From NCBI RefSeq assembly GCF_000272475.1, contig NZ_AKFJ01000017.1, forward strand, positions 108,438 to 172,437: a stretch of DNA of 64,000 bases, in the 5' to 3' direction. A model generated the notes under the pieces. It saw nothing but the letters and a program-made list of their open reading frames with translations. It ran no database searches and was not told the DNA's origin. This document shows, piece by piece, positions 27,754 to 35,437 of the stretch. The DNA comes from Novosphingobium sp. Rr 2-17 (lineage in GTDB: Bacteria; Pseudomonadota; Alphaproteobacteria; Sphingomonadales; Sphingomonadaceae). The position numbers and the translations under genes are program-made. The first letter of the stretch is position 1, and the number at the start of each line of letters is the position of its first letter.

Positions 27754-28306
27754 GCTTCGATCCCGCAGTGGCTCGTACTGGTTCGCGGCCAAGAGCCTCG
27801 GAGCAGATGCGCAGCCCTTTCACCAGATGCTTCTCTACCGTAGAGATGCTCAGGCCAAGCTGCTCCGCTATCTCGGCATGGGATAGACCGTAGATTTTTC
27901 TCAACGTGAACACCCGGCGGCATTGCGGCGGCAGGTCGGCGACCAGCTTTATCAACATATCCATCTCGTCGCGCCCTTGGGCGATACGGTCTGGCCCCGG
28001 CAGATCATCGGCAAACGCGTCGAGTACGACAGTATCGGTAGCTACGATCGAGACTATCTTGCTACGGCGGATCGCTTGCAGTGCCTGGTTGCGCAAGATG
28101 CTCAGACAATAAGCCGGGACATTATCGATCGTGCGCCACCCGGTATGGACGATCAATTTTGCTAGAGTGTCATGGACAAGGTCTTGCGCATCGTGCGTCT
28201 GGCCCCGCGCCAACCGCAAGGCGGCAATCCGCAGCTTGGGTTCCAGCGGCAACACTTGCTCGCGAAACCATTGCCTCCGCTGCTCGTCCTCCGAGTTTGC
28301 CTGCAT
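27716..28306 (-). CDS. ECF sigma factor, FecI type
   Basis: RNA polymerase sigma factor of 196 aa. Region 2 includes ARGQTHDAQDLVHDTLAKL and NVPAYCLSILRNQAL; region 4 includes LPPQCRRVFTLRKIYGLSHA and the helix-turn-helix AEIAEQLGLSISTVEKHLV. With the downstream FecR-like gene and STN receptor it forms the classical cell-surface signalling trio. It reads divergently from the hydrolase gene at 28711, so the 404-bp gap may hold promoters for both. The ATG at 28306 is the only good start. Confidence 0.92.
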   Translation of the reverse strand: MQANSEDEQRRQWFREQVLPLEPKLRIAALRLARGQTHDAQDLVHDTLAKLIVHTGWRTIDNVPAYCLSILRNQALQAIRRSKIVSIVATDTVVLDAFADDLPGPDRIAQGRDEMDMLIKLVADLPPQCRRVFTLRKIYGLSHAEIAEQLGLSISTVEKHLVKGLRICSEALGREPVRATAGSKLELVDQTTTRTA

Positions 28307-28710
28307 GGCCTGAATTTTCCCCTGCCCGATCAGGCCCCTCGTGGGATACCTGTTGGCGCCAGTGCTATCCGCTCACTCAGAAATTCTCAATCCTTGTTCG
28401 CGTTAATCAGCACTACTTTGGCAGTAGGATCGACTTTTTGGGATTCCCTCGCGTTGGGTGCGTGATTGATTAGTAGCCAGTTTTGATGGTTGCAGGCGCT
28501 GAAAATGGAATGGCAAGCAGATCGGGAGCTGTGCCTGACGGAGCATCTGAAAGTCGGGCCAAAAAACGCGGCGGCGACATGTGTGCAAAACTGCTTTGGG
28601 AGCCGCACATTGGTGCTGGAAGTTAAATGTGGCAACGCTTTACCAAGGCAGAGCGGAGACATGAATTGTCCCGGTCGGCGTCCGATTTGAGCCATGACCG
28701 GGAGAGAATA
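28307..28710. other. Intergenic region between the sigma factor and the secreted hydrolase
   Basis: 404 bp between divergent genes. It contains one copy of the recurrent 15-bp motif (28585-28599) and no convincing gene. Short open frames inside show no recognisable protein and no ribosome-binding site. Confidence 0.6.
28585..28599 (+). promoter_or_regulatory. Recurrent motif, site A (GCAAAACTGCTTTGG)
   Basis: One of seven matches to GCAWAVCTGCTTTGS in this cluster, 111 bp before the ATG of the first secreted hydrolase (28711). It has the interrupted dyad CAAA-N5-TTTG, as expected of a dimeric regulator's operator. The cognate protein is unknown. Confidence 0.6.
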
Positions 28711-29607
28711 ATGCGTAAATCGTTGGGGCTCATGATAGCCGCACTGGCACTGGCGGGAGCAGCGACGCCGGCATTTGCGGCAGGTGGGCGCGACGGTAAG
28801 TGGGTCGAGGCGAACGGCATCATGCAGCGCTACGAACTTACCGGCACCGGCAACCAGACCGTGGTTTTCCTCCACGACATGGGCATGAACCTGGAGATGT
28901 GGGACGAATTGATGCCCCAGCTTCAGCCCGGTCGTCAAATTCTGCGCTACGACTTGCGCGGATTCGGGCTTTCAGAAAAAATCCGCACGCCGCCCACCTC
29001 AGCCGATTACGTCGCTGATCTGCTGGCGCTGTTGGACAAGCTCAACATCAAGAAGCCCGTGGTTCTGGTCGGCGAGTCGATCGGAGGTGGCTTGGTGCTG
29101 GAATTCGCGGCAGCGCACCCTGACCGCGTGAAGGCCGTCGTATCGATCAATGGAGTTATTCGCAGCAGCACCATGCCACCGCCAGGCGGTCCGGGCAGCA
29201 ATCCTGCGCTCAAGAGCGGTCGCGATACGCCAAAGCTGTTCGAAGAGCAGGGGGTCCGTGCTTACCTCGCTTCGGATGCCGAGTATCTCTACCCGGCCTC
29301 GCTGCGCACGCCGGAACGCTGGAACCGCTTTCTCGGCATCGAGATCGCGCAAGATCCGCACAGCCGCGCTGCGGTGATGCGTGGGTCGCTTGGGGCGCGA
29401 GAAGAAGTTCTGCCTAACGTGAAAGCGCCAACGCTGATCGTGGCCGGCATGATCAATCAAGGCATGCGCGAAGAGATGTGGACTAGGTTCGCCAGCAAGT
29501 TGCCCAATGGCAAGGCGATATTTTTGCAGACTGCGCATCACGCCGCTTATGAAAGCCCCGAACTGGTCACGCCGCCGCTCAAGGCATTTTTGAACGCAAA
29601 TCGCTGA
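28711..29607 (+). CDS. Secreted alpha/beta hydrolase
   Basis: A 298 aa protein with a signal peptide ending at ATPAFA. It has the alpha/beta-hydrolase fold with nucleophile S123 in VGESIGGG, an oxyanion FLHDMGMN loop, and catalytic His in QTAHHAAYE (H276/H277). A proline-glycine insert (STMPPPGGPGSNP) lies in the cap region. GGGAGAG precedes the ATG at 28711. It heads a plus-strand run of secreted proteins and has recurrent motif site A upstream. Likely an esterase or lactonase in the periplasm; substrate unknown. Confidence 0.85.
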   Translation: MRKSLGLMIAALALAGAATPAFAAGGRDGKWVEANGIMQRYELTGTGNQTVVFLHDMGMNLEMWDELMPQLQPGRQILRYDLRGFGLSEKIRTPPTSADYVADLLALLDKLNIKKPVVLVGESIGGGLVLEFAAAHPDRVKAVVSINGVIRSSTMPPPGGPGSNPALKSGRDTPKLFEEQGVRAYLASDAEYLYPASLRTPERWNRFLGIEIAQDPHSRAAVMRGSLGAREEVLPNVKAPTLIVAGMINQGMREEMWTRFASKLPNGKAIFLQTAHHAAYESPELVTPPLKAFLNANR

Positions 29608-29670
29608 AGCTGCGTCGTGCGAGGCCAGGCGCCATCCGCAGACACTGCAAAGATGCACCGGAGATAGAAA

Positions 29671-30381
29671 ATGAAGGTTTTGGGCGGGGCAGCGGCGGCA
29701 ATCGGGCTGCTCATCATCAACCCGGCGAATGCGGCCACCCCCAATCTTGAGGGGGTTTGGGTCATTTCCCAGCCGATCACCGATCTGGTCCCAGTGGGTG
29801 AGAAGGCGGCGCCCCTGACCGAACAGGGGAAAGCCAGGTATCGTGAGAACAAGGCGTTTGCCGCCAAGCGCAAGTACGATGACTATGACTACACCAAGTC
29901 GCGTTGCTCCGCGCCCGGTATGCCACGGATGATGATGACGCCCCGGCCGTTCAAGATCTTCCAGCGGCCTGAAATGGTGACGTTGGCGTTCCAGTGGAAC
30001 CAGCTCGTGCGCCAAATCGATCTGCGGACCAATCCACCCAAGAAGAAGGCGGCTGAGGAAGCATTTCCGGTGCCAACGATGAAGGGGGATACGACTGGAC
30101 GCTGGGACGGCAATACCCTGGTGGCGCATACGACGGGTCTGTCGCCGGACAAGCTGCTCGACAACATGCTGCCCAACGGCGACCAGCTCGACCTGGTGGA
30201 ACGGCTGACCCTGGTGGATGAGAACACCTTGGAAGAGCGCATCACGATCACCGATCCCGAGATGTACACCAAGCCGTGGGACGCAGTGATAACGTACAAG
30301 CGTTTGCCCGACAGCACTTACCCATTCCCCGAAGACATCTGCCTCGACCGGAAGCAGGATCGCAAGGGCACCTGGCCATAA
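29671..30381 (+). CDS. Secreted WDGNTLV-family protein, paralogue 1
   Basis: A 236 aa protein with a signal peptide (ending NPANA). It shares with three others in this cluster (31874, 38871, 39722) an opening LEGVW, a Cys followed by PG (SRCSAPG), PFKIFQ, GRWDGNTLV, the TDPEMYTKPW block and a C-terminal ICLDR Cys. The two conserved Cys may form a disulfide. Sphingomonad and acidobacterial genomes carry many members near TonB receptors (from memory); their biochemical role is not known. Predicted beta-rich, periplasmic or surface located. It starts 63 bp after the hydrolase. Confidence 0.75.
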   Translation: MKVLGGAAAAIGLLIINPANAATPNLEGVWVISQPITDLVPVGEKAAPLTEQGKARYRENKAFAAKRKYDDYDYTKSRCSAPGMPRMMMTPRPFKIFQRPEMVTLAFQWNQLVRQIDLRTNPPKKKAAEEAFPVPTMKGDTTGRWDGNTLVAHTTGLSPDKLLDNMLPNGDQLDLVERLTLVDENTLEERITITDPEMYTKPWDAVITYKRLPDSTYPFPEDICLDRKQDRKGTWP

Positions 30382-30422
30382 GAACTTCACGCTATCTGGC
30401 CGTCGGGCTCGTCTAGGAACGG

Positions 30423-31322
30423 ATGACTGTGAAACATCGATCTATCAAATTCGGCTTTTCGTTTTTCGCGGTGGCTTTTGCCATGACGGCGTCGGGCGCT
30501 GTCGTCGCTAATGCGCAGGTGCCGCCCCCTGGCTGCCCCACCATGCCCATGGGTCCGGGCGGCCCCGGCGGTGCTCCTGCTGGCATGCCGCCGCAAAACC
30601 CACTGATGGACAACAAGGTCGCCAACGCGAAACCCGGCGAGATCCGCCTGATGGTGACGGCGGCGTTCATGGACCCCATCGAGGCGGTAAAAGCTCAGGC
30701 CGAAAAAGCGATCGGTCGGCCGATCTTTGTTGAATACGGTTCGGCACGCGGCGGCCTGAAAGACGAAATTCTCGCTGGCCAGGATTTCGAGGTGGCAGTG
30801 CTGCTGCCCGATGTGAACGCGCAATTGTTCCAGCAAGGCAAGCTTGCCCCAGGGGAACACGAACTGGCCAAGGTGGATGTGGCCATCGCGCTTCGCGGCG
30901 ATGTGAACGTCGATGTCAGCACGCCGGAGGCGTTGAAAAAGACCCTGCTGGGCGCGTCCGTCGTGCGCTATTCGCCAACTGGCGTTGCGCTGCCCACAGT
31001 TACCAAATTGCTGAACGACCTGGGAATCGCAGACTCGATCAAAGACGCCAACAAGCGCTGCGCGCCTCCAGGGCCACCCAGCTTCGCACCGCCGGCGCCC
31101 GGAGAGTACGAGATCAATCTATTTCCGCTGAGCGAGGTCGTTCGCATGAAGGGGATGAAAAACCTCGGGCGGGTCATCGCGCCCTTTCAGGTGCCTGAAC
31201 AGATCAACGCCGTGATCGGCGCCCATGCCAAAGATCGGGCCGCCGCCGAAGCGCTGGTCAAGTTCCTGCAAAGTGCCGCGCTCGATACGCCAATCAAGAA
31301 TGTCGGCATGTACCGGGATTGA
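30423..31322 (+). CDS. Orphan periplasmic substrate-binding protein, ModA-like
   Basis: A 299 aa secreted protein. The signal peptide ends near ANAQ and is followed by a Pro/Gly/Met-rich stretch of about 28 residues (VPPPGCPTMPMGPGGPGG onward). From about residue 65 it fits the type 2 periplasmic binding fold of ModA-like proteins: IRLMVTAAFMDPIEAV, then FVEYGSARGGLKDEI and a C-terminal AEALVKFLQS. A second Pro-rich loop (RCAPPGPPSFAPPAPGEYE) interrupts the second lobe. No ABC permease or ATPase gene is nearby, so it may not feed a transporter. The ATG at 30423 is 42 bp past the previous stop. Confidence 0.75.
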   Translation: MTVKHRSIKFGFSFFAVAFAMTASGAVVANAQVPPPGCPTMPMGPGGPGGAPAGMPPQNPLMDNKVANAKPGEIRLMVTAAFMDPIEAVKAQAEKAIGRPIFVEYGSARGGLKDEILAGQDFEVAVLLPDVNAQLFQQGKLAPGEHELAKVDVAIALRGDVNVDVSTPEALKKTLLGASVVRYSPTGVALPTVTKLLNDLGIADSIKDANKRCAPPGPPSFAPPAPGEYEINLFPLSEVVRMKGMKNLGRVIAPFQVPEQINAVIGAHAKDRAAAEALVKFLQSAALDTPIKNVGMYRD

Positions 31323-31391
31323 TGGTTTTGGAATGCCATAGATTGCAGATGCGCACCGCGCAGATTGCAAATAATAATTAGGAGGTAAGCG

Positions 31392-31871
31392 ATGACCAAG
31401 CCAGTAATGCCTAAAGGGCTATTTCAATCCGTGATCCTCGCCAGCGTACTTGCGCTGAGTACACAGGCGTCGGCACATCATTCGACTGCGGCCTTCGACA
31501 TGAGCAAGACGGTCAATCTTGAAGGCACCATCAAGTCCTATCAATGGTCCAACCCCCACAGCTACCTGCAAGTGGTGGTCTCGGACGGGAAGGGCGGACA
31601 TAGCGAATGGGCCATCGAATCCGGCGCGCCGGAACTGGGCTTGCGCATGGGCTGGACCAAGAACAGCGTAAAGGCCGGCGACAAAGTAAAGCTGCAGATC
31701 ATCCCGCTCAAGACCGGCGCGCGCGGCCAAGGCATTCTCAAGTCCTGCACGTTGCCATCGGGCAAGACGCTTTATGGTCCTGGCTATCGTCCCACTCCCA
31801 GCGGCGGGCCGCCTCCGGGCAAGTCGGTTCTGCCTGACGTGCAGCGCGCAACGCCCAAGCAGGATCAGTAA
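31392..31871 (+). CDS. DUF6152 family secreted protein
   Basis: A 159 aa protein with a signal peptide ending QASA. The DUF6152 hallmarks follow directly: HHSTAAFDMSKTVNLEGTI, then the YQWSNPHSYLQV strand and LKTGARGQGILKSCTLPSG. It ends in a Pro/Gly-rich tail (RPTPSGGPPPGKS). Function is unknown; the conserved HHS after the signal cleavage site suggests a metal site at the mature N-terminus (inferred). GGAGG at 31381-31385 supports the ATG. The next gene starts 2 bp after its stop, so they are translated together. Confidence 0.85.
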   Translation: MTKPVMPKGLFQSVILASVLALSTQASAHHSTAAFDMSKTVNLEGTIKSYQWSNPHSYLQVVVSDGKGGHSEWAIESGAPELGLRMGWTKNSVKAGDKVKLQIIPLKTGARGQGILKSCTLPSGKTLYGPGYRPTPSGGPPPGKSVLPDVQRATPKQDQ

Positions 31872-31873
31872 GC

Positions 31874-32803
31874 ATGTTCAAGCGCACGATGTCGCACCGG
31901 CTGTGGGGCGTACTGGCGGCCATTATGGTTGCCGGTCCGGCGCTTGCCCAAGGCGGGCCGCCTCCGGGTGCGCCACGCCCCGGCGGACCGCCGCCGGCTG
32001 GCAAGGACGACTCCAACGCGGGTGCGTTGCCCTTCTCAGACGAGGAGGTGATACGCACCATCCTTCCGCCGCTGCCGGCCGACGCGCCCAAACCAGCCGC
32101 TGATCTGCGCAACTTCGAAGGCACCTGGGTGCATAACCAAGTGACGGTGCGCAGGGCGGAGAAGGGGCTTTACGCTGAACGCGTGCCGTTCACGGCGTTG
32201 GCCAAAAACGTTCGCGACAATCGTGCTGCTGGCGTACGCGGTGAAACTGCGCCGTTCACCAACGCTTCGGCGGAATGCCGTCCGCCGGGCCAAACGTGGC
32301 TGATGGAGCTGTATTATCCGTTTCAGATCTACCAATCGGCTGACACGGTCACGTTCCTGTTCGCGTACGTCCACTCACGCTGGGACATCCGAATGGACAA
32401 GCAGCCAACCGGCAAGAAGCAATATCTGGGTGATTCCGTCGGCCATTGGGACGGCAATACTCTGGTCGTGGAATCAACCAATTATAAGCAGGGAATGTGG
32501 CTCGATTCGAATGGCACGCCGACGTCTTCGAACGCCCACCTGACCCATCGTATCCGGCGGGTGAACCAAGGAGAGCCGATGCTCGAGGTCGTCACCACAG
32601 TGGACGATCCAACCATGTATACCAAGCCCTGGTCGTTCATCCGCACTTATGCGTTCCGCCCGGACAAGACGATCCTTGAGGAATACGACTGCGAGTACCA
32701 GCTAGGCGCATCTGACAACACCTTGGATACGACCAGCTACGGACTCCAGCCCGAACCGCCCGAAAGCAGTTGGGCGACCTGGAAAATCCAGCCGAAGAAG
32801 TAA
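31874..32803 (+). CDS. Secreted WDGNTLV-family protein, paralogue 2
   Basis: A 309 aa protein with signal peptide MFKRTMSHRLWGVLAAIMVA and cleavage near ALAQ. A Pro/Gly segment follows at once (QGGPPPGAPRPGGPPPAGKD). The core has NFEGTWV, AECRPPG, YPFQIYQ, GHWDGNTLVVEST, DDPTMYTKPW and YDCEYQ, aligning with the three paralogues. The 17-nt string coding GGPPPG occurs identically in the tail of the upstream DUF6152 gene. It is coupled to that gene (2-bp gap). Role unknown; probably periplasmic or surface. Confidence 0.75.
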   Translation: MFKRTMSHRLWGVLAAIMVAGPALAQGGPPPGAPRPGGPPPAGKDDSNAGALPFSDEEVIRTILPPLPADAPKPAADLRNFEGTWVHNQVTVRRAEKGLYAERVPFTALAKNVRDNRAAGVRGETAPFTNASAECRPPGQTWLMELYYPFQIYQSADTVTFLFAYVHSRWDIRMDKQPTGKKQYLGDSVGHWDGNTLVVESTNYKQGMWLDSNGTPTSSNAHLTHRIRRVNQGEPMLEVVTTVDDPTMYTKPWSFIRTYAFRPDKTILEEYDCEYQLGASDNTLDTTSYGLQPEPPESSWATWKIQPKK

Positions 32804-32887
32804 TCGCCAACTTTGCGCTGTGAACATCGTTGAAGTCTAAGGGACACGGCGTTCGTCTCGGTGACATGTCCCGGCAGCATCGGAAAA

Positions 32888-34000
32888 ATGCAAATGACCA
32901 ATGTTTTCTCCATCGGGCTTACAGCTTTGGTCTGTCTGGCGACGGCGAGCGCAGCTGCCGCGCAAACGCCGGCTCCCCAAGTCCAGACGTCAACGGGCAA
33001 GGGGCCCAAGATGCCCGATTTTGAACACCCGGTGGGTAAGCAATTCACGTTCCCCGATTTCGTCAGCCCACAATTGAAGGCGCAGTATCCCGGCAATGTG
33101 GAGGCCACCTTCGGCTTGACATATGCCACCATCACCGGGGTCCGGCCGCTCAAGCTGGACGTTTACCGGGTTCCGAATATGGGGCCGAAGCCAGCAATCA
33201 TTTTCGTTCATGGCGGCAGTTATGTGAACGGTGATCCTAAGAACGATCGAAACCCGATCTTCGGCGAGAACGACGGCTTTATGGCGTACGTCGCTTCGCG
33301 CGGATACGTCGTCATCCCTGTGACGTACCGACTAGCCGATGAGGGCAAATGGCCGTCGCAGTTGGAGGACGTCAAGGCCGCGATCCGATGGGTGCGCGGC
33401 AATGCTGCCAAATACGGCGTCGATCCGCAACGCATCGGCGTTTGGGGCGAATCCGCAGGCGGACATATCGCAGCCATGATCGGCGCGACTTGTGGGATCA
33501 AGGAATTCGACGAGCAGAAAGACCAAGGGATTTACGGCAATCCAGCGCGCGGAGTGCAGGCGAAGTTCGCCGATCAGTCGAGCTGCGTCCAGGCAGCCGT
33601 GGCATGGTCTGCGACAACCGATTTCGCGCAACTCGATCCGCAGAGCGCGTCTTTCGCACGGCTGGTCCACAACACACCCGCATCCTCCCAGTCACGCGTG
33701 CTGGGTTGCGCGCTTGGCACCACCTGCAGTTCGGCGACGGTCGAGCGCGCCAATGTGCTGCACTATGTGAACCAGGGCGGGGCCAGCAAGACCGCGTTCC
33801 TCTTGGCCGCAGGCACGCGAGACGAAGCAACACCCTGGCAGCAGAGTCAGGAACTTTACGATGGCTTGCGCAAGCGAGGGGTGCCAGCTCAGTTGGAGCT
33901 GGTCAGAGATGCCGATCACTATTTTATTGGCGCAAGCAAAGAGCAATCGAAAGAAATATTAGATACATTTTTTGAATTTATTCAAAGGTATTTGGGTTAA
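32888..34000 (+). CDS. Secreted alpha/beta hydrolase, carboxylesterase/HSL-like
   Basis: About 370 aa with a signal peptide ending SAAAAQ. The fold is that of the BD-FAE/hormone-sensitive-lipase group: oxyanion motif FVHGGSYVNGD, nucleophile S189 in WGESAGGHIAAM, and catalytic His in RDADHYFIG. It has five Cys in the second half, unusual for cytoplasmic enzymes and consistent with export. ATG at 32888 or 32894 is the likely start. It ends plus-strand group 1; an AT-rich tract and an IS remnant follow. Likely an esterase; substrate unknown. Confidence 0.87.
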   Translation: MQMTNVFSIGLTALVCLATASAAAAQTPAPQVQTSTGKGPKMPDFEHPVGKQFTFPDFVSPQLKAQYPGNVEATFGLTYATITGVRPLKLDVYRVPNMGPKPAIIFVHGGSYVNGDPKNDRNPIFGENDGFMAYVASRGYVVIPVTYRLADEGKWPSQLEDVKAAIRWVRGNAAKYGVDPQRIGVWGESAGGHIAAMIGATCGIKEFDEQKDQGIYGNPARGVQAKFADQSSCVQAAVAWSATTDFAQLDPQSASFARLVHNTPASSQSRVLGCALGTTCSSATVERANVLHYVNQGGASKTAFLLAAGTRDEATPWQQSQELYDGLRKRGVPAQLELVRDADHYFIGASKEQSKEILDTFFEFIQRYLG

Positions 34001-34190
34001 ACCACCCGACAAAATATATTTTAGCATATTTATAATACGAACATTAAATCATAATTTCTCTTAATTTTGATCGACTTAGAGATTTGCATTTAATTATAAT
34101 TTCATAAATTCCATTCCATATTTTTCAATCGCAATTATGGAAATCAGCACTTCAAAAGTGCTGCCGTTTGATTTCCTGATCTAATTCAGC
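34001..34190. other. AT-rich tract between the hydrolase and an IS remnant
   Basis: About 190 bp of strikingly A/T-rich DNA in an otherwise GC-rich window. No gene is visible. It contains an 8-bp stem hairpin, CAGCACTT-CAA-AAGTGCTG (34145-34163). It borders the transposase remnant, so it probably arrived with or was exposed by a transposition event. Confidence 0.6.
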
Positions 34191-34500
34191 CCCCCGCAGA
34201 CGGCAAGGCGGACATCGCCATCCCGAGCTTCGGCTACAAGAACAGCGTGTCCATCCGCTGGACCTTCGGCTTCATCCGCAAAGGCAAGGTCCCGACGTAG
34301 CGCGCTTCGACGCAGGGATGCTGCGCGATGTCGCCGTCAGCGACAACACCGCGTTCCGATGTCTGGACCGACGCGGCATATGGAGCCAGGCCAACGAGGC
34401 ATGGCTCGCGCGGCAGAACCGGGGCAGCCGCATCCACCGCCAGAAGTCGCTCGGAAGGCTGTTGGTCGCCAGAATGCTCATATTACCAGGCTATTAGAGG
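34190..34500 (+). pseudogene. IS5-family transposase remnant
   Basis: Fragments of the catalytic half of an IS5-type transposase in order but broken by stops and frameshifts. First comes ADGKADIAIPSFGYKNSVSI with WTFGFIRKGKVPT up to a stop at about 34298, corresponding to the GYKNH(V/I)SID...GFIR region. In another frame SDVWTDAAYG follows, then after a shift SQANEAWLARQNRGSRIHRQ, matching the VWADTAYRSxxNEAWL...SRIHRKKP region. Both ends of the gene and the terminal repeats are missing. It is a decayed insertion inside the catabolic cluster. Confidence 0.75.
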
Positions 34501-34786
34501 TGCCCAAATTCCTGCAAGGCTGAATTGAAGGCTTAATGACTAGATTAAGCGCGCCCTATGGCACAATAAAATACAATATCGTTAGCCGTCGCGAACCCTG
34601 TGAACAGTGGTCATAGACGAGATGCACGACTTAGGGAGGGATTGGCAGATTATTCCATATATCTGTGGGCGCGGTGGGCGCGCATGACGAACCGTTGACT
34701 TCGATCTTGATTTTGGCGCGGGAGGCTTTGCTCATCTCCGTAGCTTACCCCGCTGCCCTCATCCCGGATCTGCCGAACAAAGTAGA
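34501..34786. other. Intergenic sequence after the IS remnant
   Basis: About 290 bp before the carboxymuconolactone-decarboxylase-like gene. Composition returns from AT-rich to average. No gene is supported; a 34-codon minus-strand frame (34631-34735) lacks support. It presumably holds the promoter for 34787, but no clear elements can be assigned. Confidence 0.4.
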
Positions 34787-35374
34787 ATGACCATGACACG
34801 CACACCTTATCTTAAACCCGAAGAAATGGACGTCGAGCAACGACGGATTTACGACGATATCGTCGCCAGTCGCGGCGTATGGTTGAACGGTCCTTATGCG
34901 CCGTTGCTGCTCCAGCCCAAAATAGCTGAGCCCGCGCAATTGCTTGGCGAGTTCGTGCGCTATAACACGTCCTTGGAGCCGCGCTTCAGCGAACTCGCCA
35001 TCATTATCGGCGCGCGTCACTGGGACTGCGACTTTGAATGGGTCCAGCACGGGGCAATCGCGTTGCGCAGCAATGTGCCCGCCGAAGCGGTCGACGCGAT
35101 CCGCAATGGTCAAGTTCCCCAGACGCTCGATGAAGACGAGCGCGCAGTCTACGATTTCACTCGAGAGTTGCTGGAACGGCACCGGGTCAGCGATGCTGTT
35201 TACGAACGAGTAAAAGCGCGTTTCGGCGCCATTGGTGCCGTCGAGCTCACATCGGTGATTGGTTATTACACCTTCATCGCGTTCACGCTCAACGCCCACG
35301 AAGTTCCGCTGCCTGCCGGCGTCACGCCTCCGCTACCACCGCGTGAAATCCTGGAAACCCCGCTAGCCAAATAA
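34787..35374 (+). CDS. Carboxymuconolactone decarboxylase-family protein 1
   Basis: A 195 aa helical AhpD/CMD-fold protein. The core SELAIIIGARHWDCDFEWVQH gives the family RELAIL...W...YEW.H pattern, and YYTFIAFTLNAHEVPLP is a typical C-terminal helix. The redox CxxC of AhpD is absent (DCDF in its place), so a peroxiredoxin-reductase role is unlikely; lactone or decarboxylase chemistry remains open. No signal peptide: cytoplasmic. A paralogue lies at 44215. It precedes the second TonB receptor by 63 bp on the same strand. Confidence 0.82.
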   Translation: MTMTRTPYLKPEEMDVEQRRIYDDIVASRGVWLNGPYAPLLLQPKIAEPAQLLGEFVRYNTSLEPRFSELAIIIGARHWDCDFEWVQHGAIALRSNVPAEAVDAIRNGQVPQTLDEDERAVYDFTRELLERHRVSDAVYERVKARFGAIGAVELTSVIGYYTFIAFTLNAHEVPLPAGVTPPLPPREILETPLAK

Positions 35375-35437
35375 GGCGGTCGATCCCGGCACAGTGCAGT
35401 TCAAGACATAAAAGTCAAAATTTAATGGGAGGGTAAA

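Noticed and set aside
28490..28690. 66-codon plus-strand frame in the sigma/hydrolase gap
   Set aside because: No ribosome-binding site, no recognisable protein, and it spans motif site A.
34631..34735. 34-codon minus-strand frame beginning MSKASRAKIKIEVNG
   Set aside because: The start faintly resembles cyclophilin-like small domains, but it stops after 34 codons, has no clear ribosome site and borders an IS remnant. At best a dead fragment.
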